Assembly (NCBI GenBank): GCA_963921825.1
Contig: OY997591.1
Location: forward strand, 18,719,515-18,783,514
Reading direction: 5' to 3'
Length of the DNA: 64,000 nucleotides
Source: Erodium maritimum
Taxonomy: Eukaryota; Streptophyta; Magnoliopsida; Geraniales; Geraniaceae
The position numbers and the translations under genes are program-made. Positions 9,637 through 21,416 of this stretch are shown piece after piece. The notes beneath the pieces were generated by a model. It was not told the origin of the DNA. It was given only the letters and a program-made list of their open reading frames with translations, and did not search any database. Numbering within the stretch: position 1 is the stretch's first letter; each line of letters begins with the position of its first letter.

Positions 9637-10839
9637 GCGACTTGCACGACTATCATGTTTCACCATGCAACGATCAAGGATATACGGTGGTGAAACTTGA
9701 CGACAACACGACTATCATGTTTGACCAATTTTGGAGGGTACCTGAAAGGGTACGTAAAACTTGGGTTTAAGTTTCTAGTTGGTGTGGAGAAGAGTGGTTG
9801 TGGGGATGAAGCTTAACAAATACCATATCACCAATAATAAAGGATCAGTCAGAATGGAGACAACCAGCTCAGCTTTTCATGTGATTCTAGCCTCTAGACA
9901 AATGAAATTTGAGTAATCTGATAGCTTATTCCCTACTTGAAAGACTGCGATATACCATCACAACCTCAAACATTGTCGGAAGTGGCTGACCATAGAAGGC
10001 TTCATATAGAGTAGTTTAGATGGTCGTATGAAAGGTGGAGTTGTATTACCACTTTGCAAGAGGAAGGCATTTGGAGTTACTACACATACATCTGAGGTAA
10101 GTTTCAAGCCTTCTGTTCACCACCTCTATCTAACCGTCTGACGAAAGGCAGAAGAAAGTTTTGGGTGATAAATGGAGTCAACATAATTCCTTCCTGAAAT
10201 GACATATTGTTACCTTGTCCCGACCACTGACAATACTATGTGGCATTCCATGGAGCATGAACAAATTATCCAGAAAAATATTGTGCAAATGACATCATTG
10301 TATAGGGATGTTTGAGGGCATAAAGTGGGACGACTTTATAGGTCGATTGACGAAGGCGAAAATGACCTCCTGGCCATAGGAACGAGGCAAGTCATCAATA
10401 AGGTCCATTGAAATATAGACCCGAAACTAGAAGCGGTTGTTATAGCTTTGGAGAAGCGCCAAGGTCTGCTTTGTTTCACTAGTAAACAACACAGATCGAT
10501 ACAAAGTCATGGACTTCTTTCGTCAAGCGTTTCCAGTACAAATGATTTTAAATATGCTTGTATGTGGAATGAATGCCCGATTAACCCGTAATAGCAAATA
10601 GATGAAATAACTCAAAATGTCAGATGTCGAAATGACATCCTCACCATCCACCAACTTGTTTTTCCTTAACAATCGGTCGTTTTGCTAATGGTAGTGGGTG
10701 AAGTGAGCTTCAAGCACAACACTAGAGAGTGAAGCTTAGGGTTAGAAGACCAAGAAATTATGGTATGCTACAACAAGTTTAAAGAAAGGAATGAAATAAC
10801 AAAAATATAACTCTTCTACTAACTAGTCTCTCATTGAAA

Positions 10840-12560
10840 TGCATATGAGATTTTTCATCCTACATTCTCAAGTAATTATTGAAAGACTTTCTCCATTTCC
10901 ATAATTTATGTGAAGTCTTGTCTAATTTTTTAAAGGGTACCTTACTCAAATGTATTTCGCTAACAAATAGCCCCCCCCCCCCCCCCATATGTCTTGTGGA
11001 AACACATAGAATAAAGTTTCTCATTTCTTTTAATGTGCGATTTTACACTCTGTTACTCCACGCTACTCCAGTTGACTAAGGAGAGTATAGATGGGTCATC
11101 TTATGAATTTCATGTTGGGAATAATACTTTCCAAATGGTTCAACATTTTCTTCCCTATGATCACTTTCAACCACTTTGATCCGTTTATCAAGTTGGGTTT
11201 TCTATTTCTTGCTTAAAGATAATAAATTTATCTAAAGTTTCGTTTTTTTCTCTTTAACAAATACAATATTTTGTGCTATCATCAATGAGGATAATAAAAA
11301 TACTTATTTCTTTGATTGAAATAGATTTACATTCACAAGGTTGATTGTTCCTTATAAAGACTTTGTTTGGTTTTGATTAATCTATGCAACGCTTTGTAGT
11401 TAACGTGTCCAAGTCTACCATGCCATGCATAATATGACCCGATGATACAACCAAAAGAAACGTCTTTCTTATTATTATTCATCACTTGTGACTTACATAC
11501 AAAATCATAAATTATTCATATCCCATACACTCAAATCCGGGCCTACATCAAAATTAACCTTCTTAAATCCGGTCAATTTCAGACATATCTCGTGCAATGG
11601 GTTCCATAACATTTGCCTCATTTTTCTAGCTTTCGTTGGTAGCCTGCACACAGTGGACATGTGCCCTATCTTGTTTCAATTGTAGCACTTTCTATCAAAC
11701 TTAGGCCTTTTAGTAACGCCTCCCTTTGTTCCTGAGTTATACCCGTTTTATGGCTTCTTGTCCTTCCATTTGCCCTTCCATTTTCCCTTCTTGGTTTCCA
11801 CCATATTTACTCTTGTCTCATTAGAGAGACCATTATCATAGGAAAATTTCTTGGCAGCACCTCTGTTGTCTTCCTCAATTCAAAGTATAACAGTCAGGTC
11901 CTCCACTATAATTTTCTTTTATTTGTGCATTAGGTAGTTCTTGAATTCCTCTAGCTTGGTGGTAGCTTGTCAATGATAGAAGACACTTGAAAGAACTCAT
12001 CAATCATCATGTTTTCAGCTAATATTTCTTGAATCATTAGTTGAAGTTGTTGAACTTAACTCACTACGGTTTTGGAGTCAACATTGCAAAGCGAAGGAAT
12101 CTGGAAACTAAGAAATTCTTAGATCCAGCATCCTCAGTCTTATAGTTCCATTTGAAAGAATTCTATAATTACTTAGATGTCTTCGATGTATTGTACACAT
12201 GATATAGTGCATCCGATAGTCCATTCATTATCACATTCCGACACATGAAATCCATATGATTCCAGGCATCAAGAGCCAATTTTGTGGTTTCATTTACATC
12301 ATCCTTTCCAAGAACGGGAGAATCTTCCTTCAGCAGGTGTACCATGTTTGGCATAGTCAGGTAAAACAACATCTCTTGCTGCCATGTTTTGAAGTTCACT
12401 ATAGAGAACTTTTCTGGTTTCTCAATGCGTGTCAAAGGCACATGCACAGTTTGGTGAGGAGCTTCATGCTAGGGAACATGCCTAGTTGAGTTAAAACCAA
12501 CCACAAGTTCGTTTGAATTGTTCAAAGTTAGTTTGAATGAAAACTCCAAAAAAGATAACA
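10840..12560 (-). pseudogene. Decayed copia gag-integrase
   Basis: On the minus strand an open segment at 12447-12169 encodes a copia Gag piece (FKTWQQEMLFYL, then LALDAWNHMDFMCRN), typical of UBN2-type Gag. Further left follow a degraded zinc knuckle ending KIGHMSTVCR (about 11690-11650), the pre-integrase block WHGRLGHVNYKALH (about 11420-11370), an integrase start LIDDSTKYCI (about 11295), and an integrase C-terminal block DKTSHKLWKW (about 10920). The order Gag, integrase is that of Ty1/copia. Stops, frameshifts and a 16-base C-run (10971-10986) break it. No LTRs were placed. Confidence 0.7.
10971..10986. repeat. C16 homopolymer
   Basis: Sixteen consecutive C inside the copia integrase relic. 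Such a run is prone to length error in sequencing. Confidence 0.9.
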
Positions 12561-13720
12561 TGTTCTTCGTCTATGAAATTTGCAAAACTAAAAAGTCTTA
12601 AGATTGTTAGACGGGTTAGTCCATAAACAATAAAGAACAGATAATAACTGAAGGAATTATTATTAATTTAAATGGAATTGCATAAAGTTACAAAATAATT
12701 GTGGTCATCACCAAGATAAAGAAATTCGAAGTCTTTAGGTAACCAATTGTGCTTTGACCTAGTACATACTATGTTGTCTTACTGTCATTTGATCCAATAA
12801 AGGTGTAAGAACCGCTCCCGGTCGATCTCGGTCGAACCGGTGACTTCTAAGACAAGTTTGACTTTCGGCCGGAAAAGTCAACCGATGACTCCGGAGGTCA
12901 CTCGGGGATTTTCCGGGGCCCTAAAAGCTTAGCTGTCATCACGGTTGGCTTAATTGGGCCGTTTCCTTTCGTTTGAGTATAATATTGGAGGAAGTCAACT
13001 TTGGTCAAAATTGGACTTTATATCGACTAAAGTCTAATTAATTAATGTGCTGGAATTTAACTTGGAATAATGGACCCTACTTGGACACTTGTTCATAAAA
13101 TATTGGAAGAGAGGGAAAGGAGTGGTCTTGGACCATTATACCCTCCTAAGGACCTCAAAGTGGGAAAATATCTAAAGGGGCCTTTGGTCTTTTTACCAAT
13201 TAGGTCTATTAAAGAAAAAGGAAGTAACAAATTCAGCACATTTGCTAGTGTTGGCCGACCATATAGAGAAAAAGAGAGAGAGGAGAGCTCCCATGGAGTC
13301 TTGAAGAAGAAGCAAAGGAAAAGAGGCAACTTGGGTCCATTTTCTACCTCTTTCTTCTCCAAAATCTCACCATCTTCTTCATCTCTTTCTCCTAGAGGTA
13401 AGGACACTATCTAAATTTCTTTTCCCTTCATTTCATTTCATGGGTTTTGGCTTGGTTTTGCTAGAAGTTGTTGGGTTTTGTTTGTGTTAGTGTTAGAGGA
13501 TGTTGTTGAGATGTATTTGTTGGTATTTGATGGAAATTCTAGAGTTTTGTTGGTTTTGGTTTGGATTGTTGAGGTTTTGATGATTCCTACTATGGGTAGA
13601 GGAGCTCTGGAGTTATTTATCTGTTTTGGGAGTTTTTGTTGACTGAAAATTGGAGTTTGGATGGTAATTTTCGGGAAAAAGGAGCTGGAGGTTGAAGAAG
13701 GGCGAGTCTGCCCAGACCTG

Positions 13721-13816
13721 CCACGGATCCGTGACGGATACCGTGACGGCACGCGTCACGGATCCGTGACGTCATCCGTGACGGGTGGTGTCACGGCTCC
13801 GTGACCCATTCCGTGG
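13721..13816 (+). repeat. Array of CACGG-ATCC-CCGTG palindromes
   Basis: Within about 95 bases there are several complete or partial copies of CACGGATCCGTGAC, including the perfect 16-bp palindrome GTCACGGATCCGTGAC at 13755-13770. The same 16-mer is at 31520-31535 in a different element. Confidence 0.75.
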
Positions 13817-14671
13817 CAGATCAGTTCTTGGTCCTTTTGGGGTGTTTTTTTTCGTCAATTTCGATCTTTGTTATGAACTGGTCTTTTGGGATTGTCTTTG
13901 GGGCTTTATTTTCTTCTTAGTTAGATCTTGATTAGAGTTTACTTGTGTTCCAAGACCTTGGTTTCGAGCTCGAGGGACGAAGACCAATCCGGGACCCGTG
14001 TGAAGAACGGAGGAGAGGCTAGTCGATTTTTCAGCAGAGAATTGTTTGAGGAAGACCACGAGGTAGGGAAAGTCCTAACTACTCGAGTATTTCTATACTA
14101 GTATGCCTATTAGGTTAATAAAATCGGAAAGGTCCTAGAATTGCATATATGATGCGAATAACTAGAATAATCGTCTTTTAATTACTAATAATCGGATGTG
14201 TCTAGTATGCATGCTTAGGATGTGAATAACTAGTGTAATTCGCTTTCAATACTTGGGAATTGCTTTACTGGTAGAGAGGCCATGATGAGCCCTCGGATTA
14301 GTTGTTTGTGCTTGCTTCACATGCTCGTTTGCTTAGTTCAGGTTAAGTTAAGAGTCTAATGAAACTAGTTAAATTGTATGCTTGAATGCTTGGCTGAATG
14401 TTTACATGTTTGGTTGAGTGATTGAATGCTTGAATAATTGTTTGGTTGAACGGATGATCGAGTATGACTGATTGTGCCAAACGGTATGATCAGGTGATCG
14501 ATGGACCGATAGATCGTGACATGTAAGTATACGGTAAGTGTAGAGAACTAAATAGATGTCTTTGTTGTGTTGTGGTGAAGGCGTGATTCGATAAGTGTTG
14601 GTTGGTTGAAATGTTATATTGTGATTCTCTTGTTCTTGAGATGTTTGGTTGTTCGGTATGATACTTACACC

Positions 14672-14687
14672 GGGGGGGGGGGGGGGG
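14672..14687. repeat. G16 homopolymer
   Basis: Sixteen consecutive G within the solo LTR, directly after the ATACTTACACC motif that recurs in related LTRs. Confidence 0.9.
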
Positions 14688-14724
14688 TAATCCGGTGGTG
14701 TTATAGTCGTTGGTGTTTGAAACG

Positions 14725-14900
14725 GTTGATTATTGGAGCCTGAGGGCATTGGTTATTGGAGCCTGCGAGCATTGATTATCGGAGCCTGAAGGCATTGGTT
14801 ATTGGAGCCTGCAGACATTGGTTATTGGACCCTGCGGGGCATTGATTATCGGAGCCTGAGGGCATTGGAGGTGGACCCTGCGGGGCAATTGGATGGTTTA
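14725..14900 (+). repeat. Minisatellite inside second solo LTR
   Basis: Six or seven imperfect 27-31-bp units built on ATTGATTATCGGAGCCTGAGGGC, ending in GGACCCTGCGGGG variants. Confidence 0.75.
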
Positions 14901-15399
14901 CCCTGCGGGAAATGATTACTTATGGTTTCACCCAAGTGTATGCGTCATGCGGGAGCACTACCTTGGTTCCCTATGACATATGGTCCTTTGGAGGTATTTA
15001 CGAGAATCCCGATGATAAGCGTCCCTTTGGGATTGTTTCGGGTGCCCCGATGCATGTGTCTCCTCTGGACCGAGGGAAAATCTGATATGATATGAATATT
15101 CTGGTGGATCGGAGTATGGGAACCGATGTGACACCAGAATCTATTCATGGATCGGAGGCTTGAGAAAGAAAGTGGTTGGTGTGATATTACTTGTTCCCAT
15201 TTTAATGGTTATGATATCTTTATAGTATACATTTCATGTAATGTTTTAAAGTTACAATTATCTTTGAGAATGCGATACTATTCTTAATTATACTGATTCC
15301 TAGTATTTCATTGTTTGATAGTGTTTAATTGTAAATTGCTTTGCCATGCTAAGGCAGTTTTATTACTAAACTAAAGGTTAACTTATTTATGATTTTCCC

Positions 15400-15446
15400 T
15401 ATTGAGCGCAAGCTCAACCCTATGGTTTTTCTTACTGTTTTTACAG
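15400..15446 (+). promoter_or_regulatory. LTR hairpin followed by splice-acceptor-like site
   Basis: TTGAGCGCAAGCTCAA at 15402-15417 can form a stem-loop. It is followed by a long T-rich tract and ACAG ending at 15446. This is the counterpart of the module at 6851-6888. Confidence 0.5.
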
Positions 15447-15722
15447 GTGTACCTGATGTTTAATGAGTTCGAGGCTCGGGAGCTTCTGGATGTTTTGGGG
15501 GTTATTCTAAAGCTGTGTTGGTCTTTTGTACTAAACACTATTTATCTTGCACTTTATGTTGAGCTATGACTCATATTCGAGATTTTTGGATTATTTACTA
15601 TGAGGATTTGATGGAGCTTATTTGAATTTCTAAAAGGTCTATTAATTGTTTATTATTTTCTACTTTTAACTCAGGTCACGTCTCGAGTCCGGTCAAAACT
15701 GGATTTGGGGCGTGACAAAAGG

Positions 15723-16860
15723 GGACATATTACTTATGAGGGGTGCGATAGTAGACAAGAAATCTCAGCAATTGGTGGAGGAGATATTGGGGGGGATGCC
15801 TTTTCTCCCCAACGTCCCACTTCCCTACATATGCCTCATTGGATCTGCCGAGGTTGCATTCCAGACCTTGCTTGATTATATGATCCAACAAAGACACATG
15901 ATATTGAATCCCAATAAAGACATCCACCAACCGCCTTAGGAGGCGATAAAAATCCGGGGGAACCTCCTTTCAGTCGCGATTTCGCCGCAAGCTTGTCTTC
16001 ATCCTACAATTCGTTTAGTGACAACCTAGGAGGTCAGCAATTACTAGGATTTCTACCAAGGTCACCACCATCGTCGGGAGCAGTGCCCAGCCCCACGTAC
16101 TACTATAGGAATCGACTTGATTGGGGAATAGAAATCCCGGCCAGGAAACTAAAATTATCAGCCCTTTTTTCCAACGAAATGGGATGAAAAATTTCTCTGT
16201 CAAGTTATGACAGGAATCGAGAAAACATAATGTAAATCATGCACCCAAACATGCAAAAACATGCAAAAAGGCTATATTTAACAGTAAGCACAGTCTAAAA
16301 CCAGAAATTATCATTTTTCATCAAAACAAAACAAAATTAGTCGAATGTTAGGGTCATATAAACACCAAAATGATTAATTGGGATGACATCATCACGTTTC
16401 CACCTCTGATGATGATTCAATGGGCTGTAGAGGAGAGCTTTAAACGTTGCCGACGAGCACCTCCCAACCCTCCACCGCCACCACGCTACAACAAAATATC
16501 CCGGGAGATTGAGAATCCCATATGGAAGAATCGTTAATAGTTACCACCGGGGAGCGAGCTTGGCATAACATCATCTTTGCGCTTGAGATTTTCCGTCCAC
16601 TCAGGACCTGAGTCATGGGTCCTCTCATCCTCATATCTGGTCCAGGAATTCCTGTATAAAGCACCGGCACCAACTTGGAGGAGGCACAGTGTGTCCACTC
16701 TTTCCAACCCGTTCTCCGATGGGGATCGACTCTCAGGACCAGGAGAGGAAGAAGCGATTCAAAACTTCCTGCCTAACCAAGGCCCATCTCTGGTGGGTAC
16801 AAGGCCCTTGCATGCCTCGGGGGACACACACAACGCCTAGTGACCTACCATCCTAAGATA
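15723..16860. other. Unrecognised low-copy-looking sequence
   Basis: Open frames of 60-90 codons occur on both strands (for example 15712-15939 and 16577-16840), but none carries a domain I know. There are no repeats or terminal motifs. Mixed GC-rich and AT-rich parts suggest at least two unrelated pieces. I see no supported gene. Confidence 0.35.
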
Positions 16861-17500
16861 AGGGGCGAGTATTACAAGAGGTTTAAATTAAATGTCGACA
16901 CTAGTATTAGATTAACAGTGTAACAAAAGTAAAATATAGGAGATTAGTTTATTTTTAATCATAAATTTTACATATAAACAATCATGTAGTAAGTTGGTTG
17001 TTCAAATTAAAATAAATTGAATGTTAACATTAGTATTAATGAATTTATTTGATTTTAAAGTTCAAAGTTTATTTAATTGTAATGAACTTGAATTTAAATC
17101 CTTGTACTTGAATAAACATATATTTAAATCCTCTATTTATTGTTTGTGACATGTATTTAACTTTAATGTTTTTAGTTTTCGGAGACCATTAAATACCTTT
17201 TAATTTTTTTTGATGTAATAGCTTAATAACAAATTACTAGTAATAACTTATTGTGTTTTTGTTGTAAATTGGTTTTATTGTTCTATTGTTTCAGAATTTG
17301 ATGTTTTTTTTTTCTTTCTATTTTGGACTTTAATTGAAGGCCCAAAAGAAAGTCCAATAGGTCGGTTAAAAACAGTAATCGGCCGGCTCCATGACGGTTG
17401 GTTTTTAGGTTTCCCGTTGGGTTTCAAGTAACCGGTCCTCCCGGTTTGGGTTACGGATAATGAAAATATTTTCGGGGCCCGACCAATGCCCACCCCTAGG
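16861..17500. mobile_element. hAT-like element remnant (tentative)
   Basis: The right edge reads, on the minus strand, TAGGGGTGGGCATTGGTCGG (17499-17480), a typical hAT-type terminal repeat. At the left, AAGGGGCGAGTATTAC near 16860 aligns with it at 10 of 16 positions, most differences being transitions as expected of deaminated methylated DNA. Between them is AT-rich non-coding sequence. A candidate 8-bp duplication is only partial, so the left boundary is weak. Confidence 0.33.
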
Positions 17501-17967
17501 GGTAAGGATACAGATGCTCCGGCTACGATCAAGGTGAGGCTTGCTAAGCAGCCTTTCTAGGATCCATGAGTAGCCCTACCAGCAACGGGGTGTATGTGGG
17601 GAAGCACACCTCGCCCTACCACGGCCGATGCAAACCCGGTCCCATGTTTCCCCCACTTCCTGGTGTTCTCTATGGATGCCCGCTATCCCCTCAAGTGTTC
17701 CCGATCCTTTACCACAAGCATTTTCAGGACGAGTCAGGAAGTGACCATCACCGACGTTTTATCGTCTGCCACTACAACCGAGGCAATGGCCTCCCAACAA
17801 TTATCCCTGGTATAGACGAACATTATGTTATAGAGTTAGTGTTTGTTGTCTACGAAGTAGAACTCAATCTTATTCTTTTCCTTTTTAGCTCTTTTCTACC
17901 TATGTATGCTTAAATAATCCGATGAATAAAGGACTCTTGTATGCTCAGAAACAATATCAAAATGCTC
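17501..17967. other. Unrecognised stretch
   Basis: Contains an open frame at 17566-17913 (115 codons, P/H/Y-rich) with no recognisable domain and no supporting signals. Could be part of a decayed LINE. Confidence 0.3.
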
Positions 17968-17970
17968 TTA

Positions 17971-18260
17971 AGGCCATCCACAGTGGGAGCCCAAAATCGG
18001 TCGTTTTGGCCGTCAAATTGAAAAAAATAGTGATGAAAAGATGACGTCTTCGTACCTTTTCGTTTCTGTATCTCCGATTCTCTCTCGACAGTCTGTTGAT
18101 CTACAGACGATTCGTTCTTGTCAATTCTCTCCCTATTTCTCTACTCTTTCTTCCTCTCTTTCTTCTCTCTCTTTAACGATTCTTCTTTTGTCATTGTTTA
18201 TTTTTGTCAGAAACAACACTCCGAATCTAATTATCATTATAAGTGAACACCAAATCCAAC
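17971..18260 (+). mobile_element. Single end of a Harbinger-like element
   Basis: TTA followed by AGGCCATCCACAGTGGGAGC at 17968-17990 has the look of a PIF/Harbinger terminal repeat with its target trinucleotide. A TC-rich leader follows, like that before the transposase at 3006. No opposite end or transposase was found, so it is a truncated copy at best. Confidence 0.35.
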
Positions 18261-18609
18261 CCTAAATTGTACTAAATCAATAGTATCGAATCCGACCCAT
18301 TATAAAAAGTCTAACTGCTATACCGTAAAATAGATTTTCATGTCCAAGATATTTATTAGAAAAACATTGTACAAATATGACAAGGGATGCATCATGGGAC
18401 ATGGCCTACAAGGTGATGGTGTCAGTGCCTCTCACAATCACTCGATAGAAGAATTGGTCAACTTTATGTCGGGAGTCAATAAAAAACAAATATATAAGGA
18501 TTGTGTACACATTAAACCCTAGAGGAACATTCATCCTATGTATGTGAGTTAGACAGCAAAATCATATACCCATGGACTAAGAATAAATGAGAATATAATA
18601 CAGACAAGT
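18261..18609. other. Intergenic stretch, no gene seen
   Basis: AT-rich. A 60-codon frame at 18340-18522 has no recognisable feature. The stretch ends at the LINE target duplication. Confidence 0.35.
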
Positions 18610-18621
18610 TCAGATATTTAA
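18610..18621 (+). repeat. LINE target-site duplication, left copy
   Basis: TCAGATATTTAA, identical to 39058-39069 directly after the A-tail of the LINE. A 12-mer match in exactly this position is unlikely by chance. Confidence 0.65.
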
Positions 18622-18984
18622 TTCGTTAAGTAAAAAATAATTAAAAAACCAGCGTTCTCCCTAACCCTATTAGGATTCACCCATAACTCCTTGGGTAAGA
18701 TTCATCGTCGCCGATATCCCTGATTGCCATGGTTCTGATCCTTCTCCGGTCGACTGTCGCCCTCCACTCGCAGACCCGCGTCACGATTCGAGTTTTCGAA
18801 GGTGGTGTTCAGTTAGTCTCTGCCGCCCATCTCTCGTGCCTCCTCGCCATAGCCGGGATCTCGTCGCCGGTGAGTTTGTTACTGTCGATCGCTACCAGGG
18901 TCCCGGCGATCTCTCTCGCCCCTCCATCCGCTATCGGCGTCTCCGTTCGTCGGCCCTTTCCTCCCCCGTGCCTCTGCGAGGGTC
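18622..18984 (+). other. Putative LINE 5' fragment
   Basis: GC-rich sequence with an ATG at 18729 and a 91-codon frame reaching 19004, partly over the junction. The encoded stretch has no known domain. It sits between the left target duplication and the truncated Athila/Tat-like ORF, and the junction is near CGAGGGTCAAG at about 18982. I infer it is the start of the LINE. It could instead be the first exon of an unrelated gene, since a GTGAGT donor-like site is present at 18870. Confidence 0.35.
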
Positions 18985-19923
18985 AAGAGCATCTACCACA
19001 ATAGAGTAACATAAGCTCACAAACGGAGATTGGGGACTAGCAAATGTATCAACAAATTCATGCTTAATATTAACAACTCTATACTGAACATTTAATTTAA
19101 AAATTAATGGGACGGGTTGAACATACAAAGTTGATTTGCTAGAATCAAAAAATGAATCTCCCACATCAAATGGAATTTCGACATCATTCTCGATGTCTAG
19201 GAAAATAAAATCAATGGGAGATTCAAATATAACCCCTCTCTTAAGAGCATCTTCCATAGTGCCCTTTGGATATCTAATAGACTTGTCAGCCAACTCTATG
19301 GATACTATGGAAGGATTCGGCTCAGCAATAGTTTGTGAACTATTTTTTTCAATTATACAATTATTATTTACATCTATAGAATTCAAAGCATCAAAACTAC
19401 ATGGAGATGGAATAGATATTGTACTAGAGGAGTAATAAATTGATACCTCACATTCTGCACTTACCTCTAAACTCATGGTTGGATAATGAGTTTCTTGTTC
19501 TACTGAATCACCTAAGTGCTCAGAATGATTTTCCTCAATGTGACTTGTTTGATCGTGTAGAGCTCTCTCATTCACCACTTGTATGTGAAGATATATTTGA
19601 TTCATTGCATTGGCTATTTGACCCAATTGAATTTCCAACTTCTGAAAACGGGAATCATTGTTCAGGTTCACTATCTACTGCTCCTGCACAGATACCTTGT
19701 GCAGCTCACTATCCTCCTTCATCTGTGCCATCATGGTTAGCATCATTTGCTCCAGTTTGGAGGAAGACTCTTGTGGTTCCACTTGATAACCTTGATCAAA
19801 AGTGGAAGGGTCCTCCCAATATTGACAATATGCATTTGAATTCAAGTACTCACAATAATAGTTAGAATGATCATAAGCTCCGCAACAATCACAATACACA
19901 GTATCACAATACCAATTCTCCAT
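18985..19923 (-). pseudogene. Truncated copy A of the Athila/Tat-like ORF
   Basis: Near-identical to ORF B at 23320-24507 from its start at 19923. A nonsense codon TAG at 19674-19672 replaces the CAG of copy B after residue 83. The frame then continues unbroken, but after DALDPR the homology stops at about 18985 and unrelated GC-rich sequence follows. The residual product would contain the N-terminal zinc knuckle in one piece and the protease-like region in another. Confidence 0.8.
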
Positions 19924-20021
19924 AAAAGTTATAATTTAATGAATAAACTAAGCAAATATATACAAAAAAAATGAAATAGTCTTAACACGAATTATAAATG
20001 TATCAGAGTTGCCTTAGTTGC

Positions 20022-20039
20022 TCCCCGGCAACGGCGCCA
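20022..20039 (-). other. Primer-binding site A (tRNA-Asp type)
   Basis: The minus strand reads TGGCGCCGTTGCCGGGGA, the complement of a plant tRNA-Asp 3' end, six bases inside LTR A. This primer is typical of Athila/Tat elements. Confidence 0.8.
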
Positions 20040-20045
20040 TCAACT

Positions 20046-21416
20046 TGACACTCCGAGATTTAACCCTCAGAATGGTACGGCAAGCGTACCGGTCGTCAAG
20101 TAGTATTCGGGTTTTAAGTCCGAGATATCGTACCCAAGGGAGCAATTAAGCAAGCACTTTAGTTAATTAATTCGATGGTTAAGCTATTCTTATAACGATG
20201 TTTGGTTTTGGTTTGTAAAATGTAAATTCATGCAAGTACTGAGAATATATAAATGATCCGAAAACAGAGCACAAAACCACAAATGGATTGTAAATCAGAG
20301 ATAAAAGACGATCTAGGACATTAACGGGGGTCGAATGCGATGAAAAACTTAACGATATTTGGCATACATTTATAACTAATACTATTTTAAGGGCAACGGT
20401 AATTCTCTTTAAGTAGTCCTAACCATCTCTCGATCGTATTAGGACCCTAATACACTCGGTCCACCTAATTATCTCTAATCTAGGTGTAGAGCGGTATAAA
20501 GCATTACGATCTATGAATTCCTCTAACTTTCGGGTTTTACACCTATATCTATTGCACTCGTGTCAGTCTAGCCATATTCTAGCCTAGATTGAAACCCGAG
20601 CTATCCAATTCCTTTTTCCTCTTTTTAACCTCATTTCTCAATTGTTGGTTAACAAGATTTAATCATACATGTACGTGATCAAGGCAATGTAGCATTACGA
20701 ACGGAAATGAATAAACACTTTTCTAGTATTATTTTATAAGTATATGACCTAAATATGCTCAATCAATTCATCACATCGTTCCCCCTAGCCCTAGATCGAT
20801 ATAAACTTAGTTCATAGCAAAGGAATAAGAACACAAGAGAAGGATTGAAACAATCATACTCATATCAACTGAAAATAGCAATACAAATATTCAGAAACAA
20901 TCCAAACTACAAAAACCTCAATGTGATTCTAGTAGTTCTCCAAGTTCTCTCCAAAAGTGACTTTTTCTCTCCAATTTCGTGATTCTCTTCAATCTGACCT
21001 AAATTCCCTTTTATATGACGAGTTATCTCTGATAAAAAATAGAAAACGCAGCTGGAAATCGCGTTTTTGACGCTTGCACGCTGTGCAAGATTCTGGTGCA
21101 CTTAAGTTACACGGTTTCTTGCACGCCGTGCAAGAAAATGGTGCATATTCTTGACTCCTCTGTCCAGAGTGCACCAGTTTGTTGCACGGCGTGCAAGAAA
21201 CTGGTGCATGTTGTTGACACTTTTGTCCAACTTCCAGATTTGCTCCGTTTCACTCCCGAATTGCCCCTTTTTGCCCCGAAAACTTAATGAACCCTGAAAA
21301 AAGACCAAATACACAATACGAGAGTAAAATGCATCATTTCACATTAACTCGGGACTAAAAAGAACATAAATGTGGGCTAATGACATCTAAAATAGATGTA
21401 TTTTATGTCCACATCA
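20046..21416 (-). repeat. LTR A of the Athila/Tat-like tandem
   Basis: 1371 bp from TGACACTCCGAG to TCCACATCA (plus-strand reading). It differs from LTR B by scattered substitutions and two short indels (near 20938 and 21074), so both are fairly young. It carries the CTTGCACGCCGTGCAAG palindromes. Confidence 0.85.
21066..21210 (+). repeat. Three palindromes in LTR A
   Basis: Copies of CTTGCACG-C-CGTGCAAG at about 21073-21090 (degenerate), 21119-21136 and 21181-21198, each followed within a few bases by TGGTGCA. The arms pair almost perfectly, so each could form a hairpin. They recur in LTR B at 25690-25820. Confidence 0.75.

Larger units (their letters stand above)
8647..10830 (-). pseudogene. 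Decayed gypsy pol (integrase to C-terminus), split by TRIM
   Basis: Read on the minus strand, the stretch from about 10800 to 9637 shows degraded Ty3/gypsy integrase blocks in shifting frames: a DLPRSYGQEVIF block, LFMLHGMPHSIVSGRDK, an EVVNRRLETYLR block and an EAFYGQPLPTM block. These match the integrase core and the region after it. The chromodomain-like tail continues on the far side of the TRIM, at about 8880-8790 (TWEFMFDL). Many stops and frameshifts show long decay. No LTR pair, gag or reverse transcriptase was found. Confidence 0.65.
12804..15717 (+). mobile_element. Second solo gypsy LTR
   Basis: This 2.9-kb unit starts TGTAAGAACCGC and ends GGGGCGTGACA, flanked by AAAGG at 12799-12803 and 15718-15722. 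It has no internal retroviral genes. Its last 45 bases (CACGTCTCGAGTCCGGTC and onward) match the LTR end of the element at 47140-62272, so the two are related chromodomain-gypsy families. Inside are a palindrome array at 13721-13816, a G16 run at 14672-14687, a minisatellite at 14725-14900 and the hairpin/CAG module at 15400-15446. Open frames such as 13070-13414 lie in the LTR leader and have no recognisable domain. Confidence 0.87.

Noticed and set aside
10971-10986. C16 and the G16 at 14672-14687 as a matched pair of signals
   Set aside because: Equal length appears to be coincidence. They lie in unrelated elements and homopolymer length is unreliable.
13070-13414. 114-codon ORF with an antisense ORF of similar length
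   Set aside because: It lies in the leader of the solo LTR at 12804-15717 with no domain.
19136-19865. Plus-strand ORFs of 99 and 141 codons (again at 23720-24449)
   Set aside because: Antisense shadows of the Athila/Tat-like ORF, kept open by its codon use.
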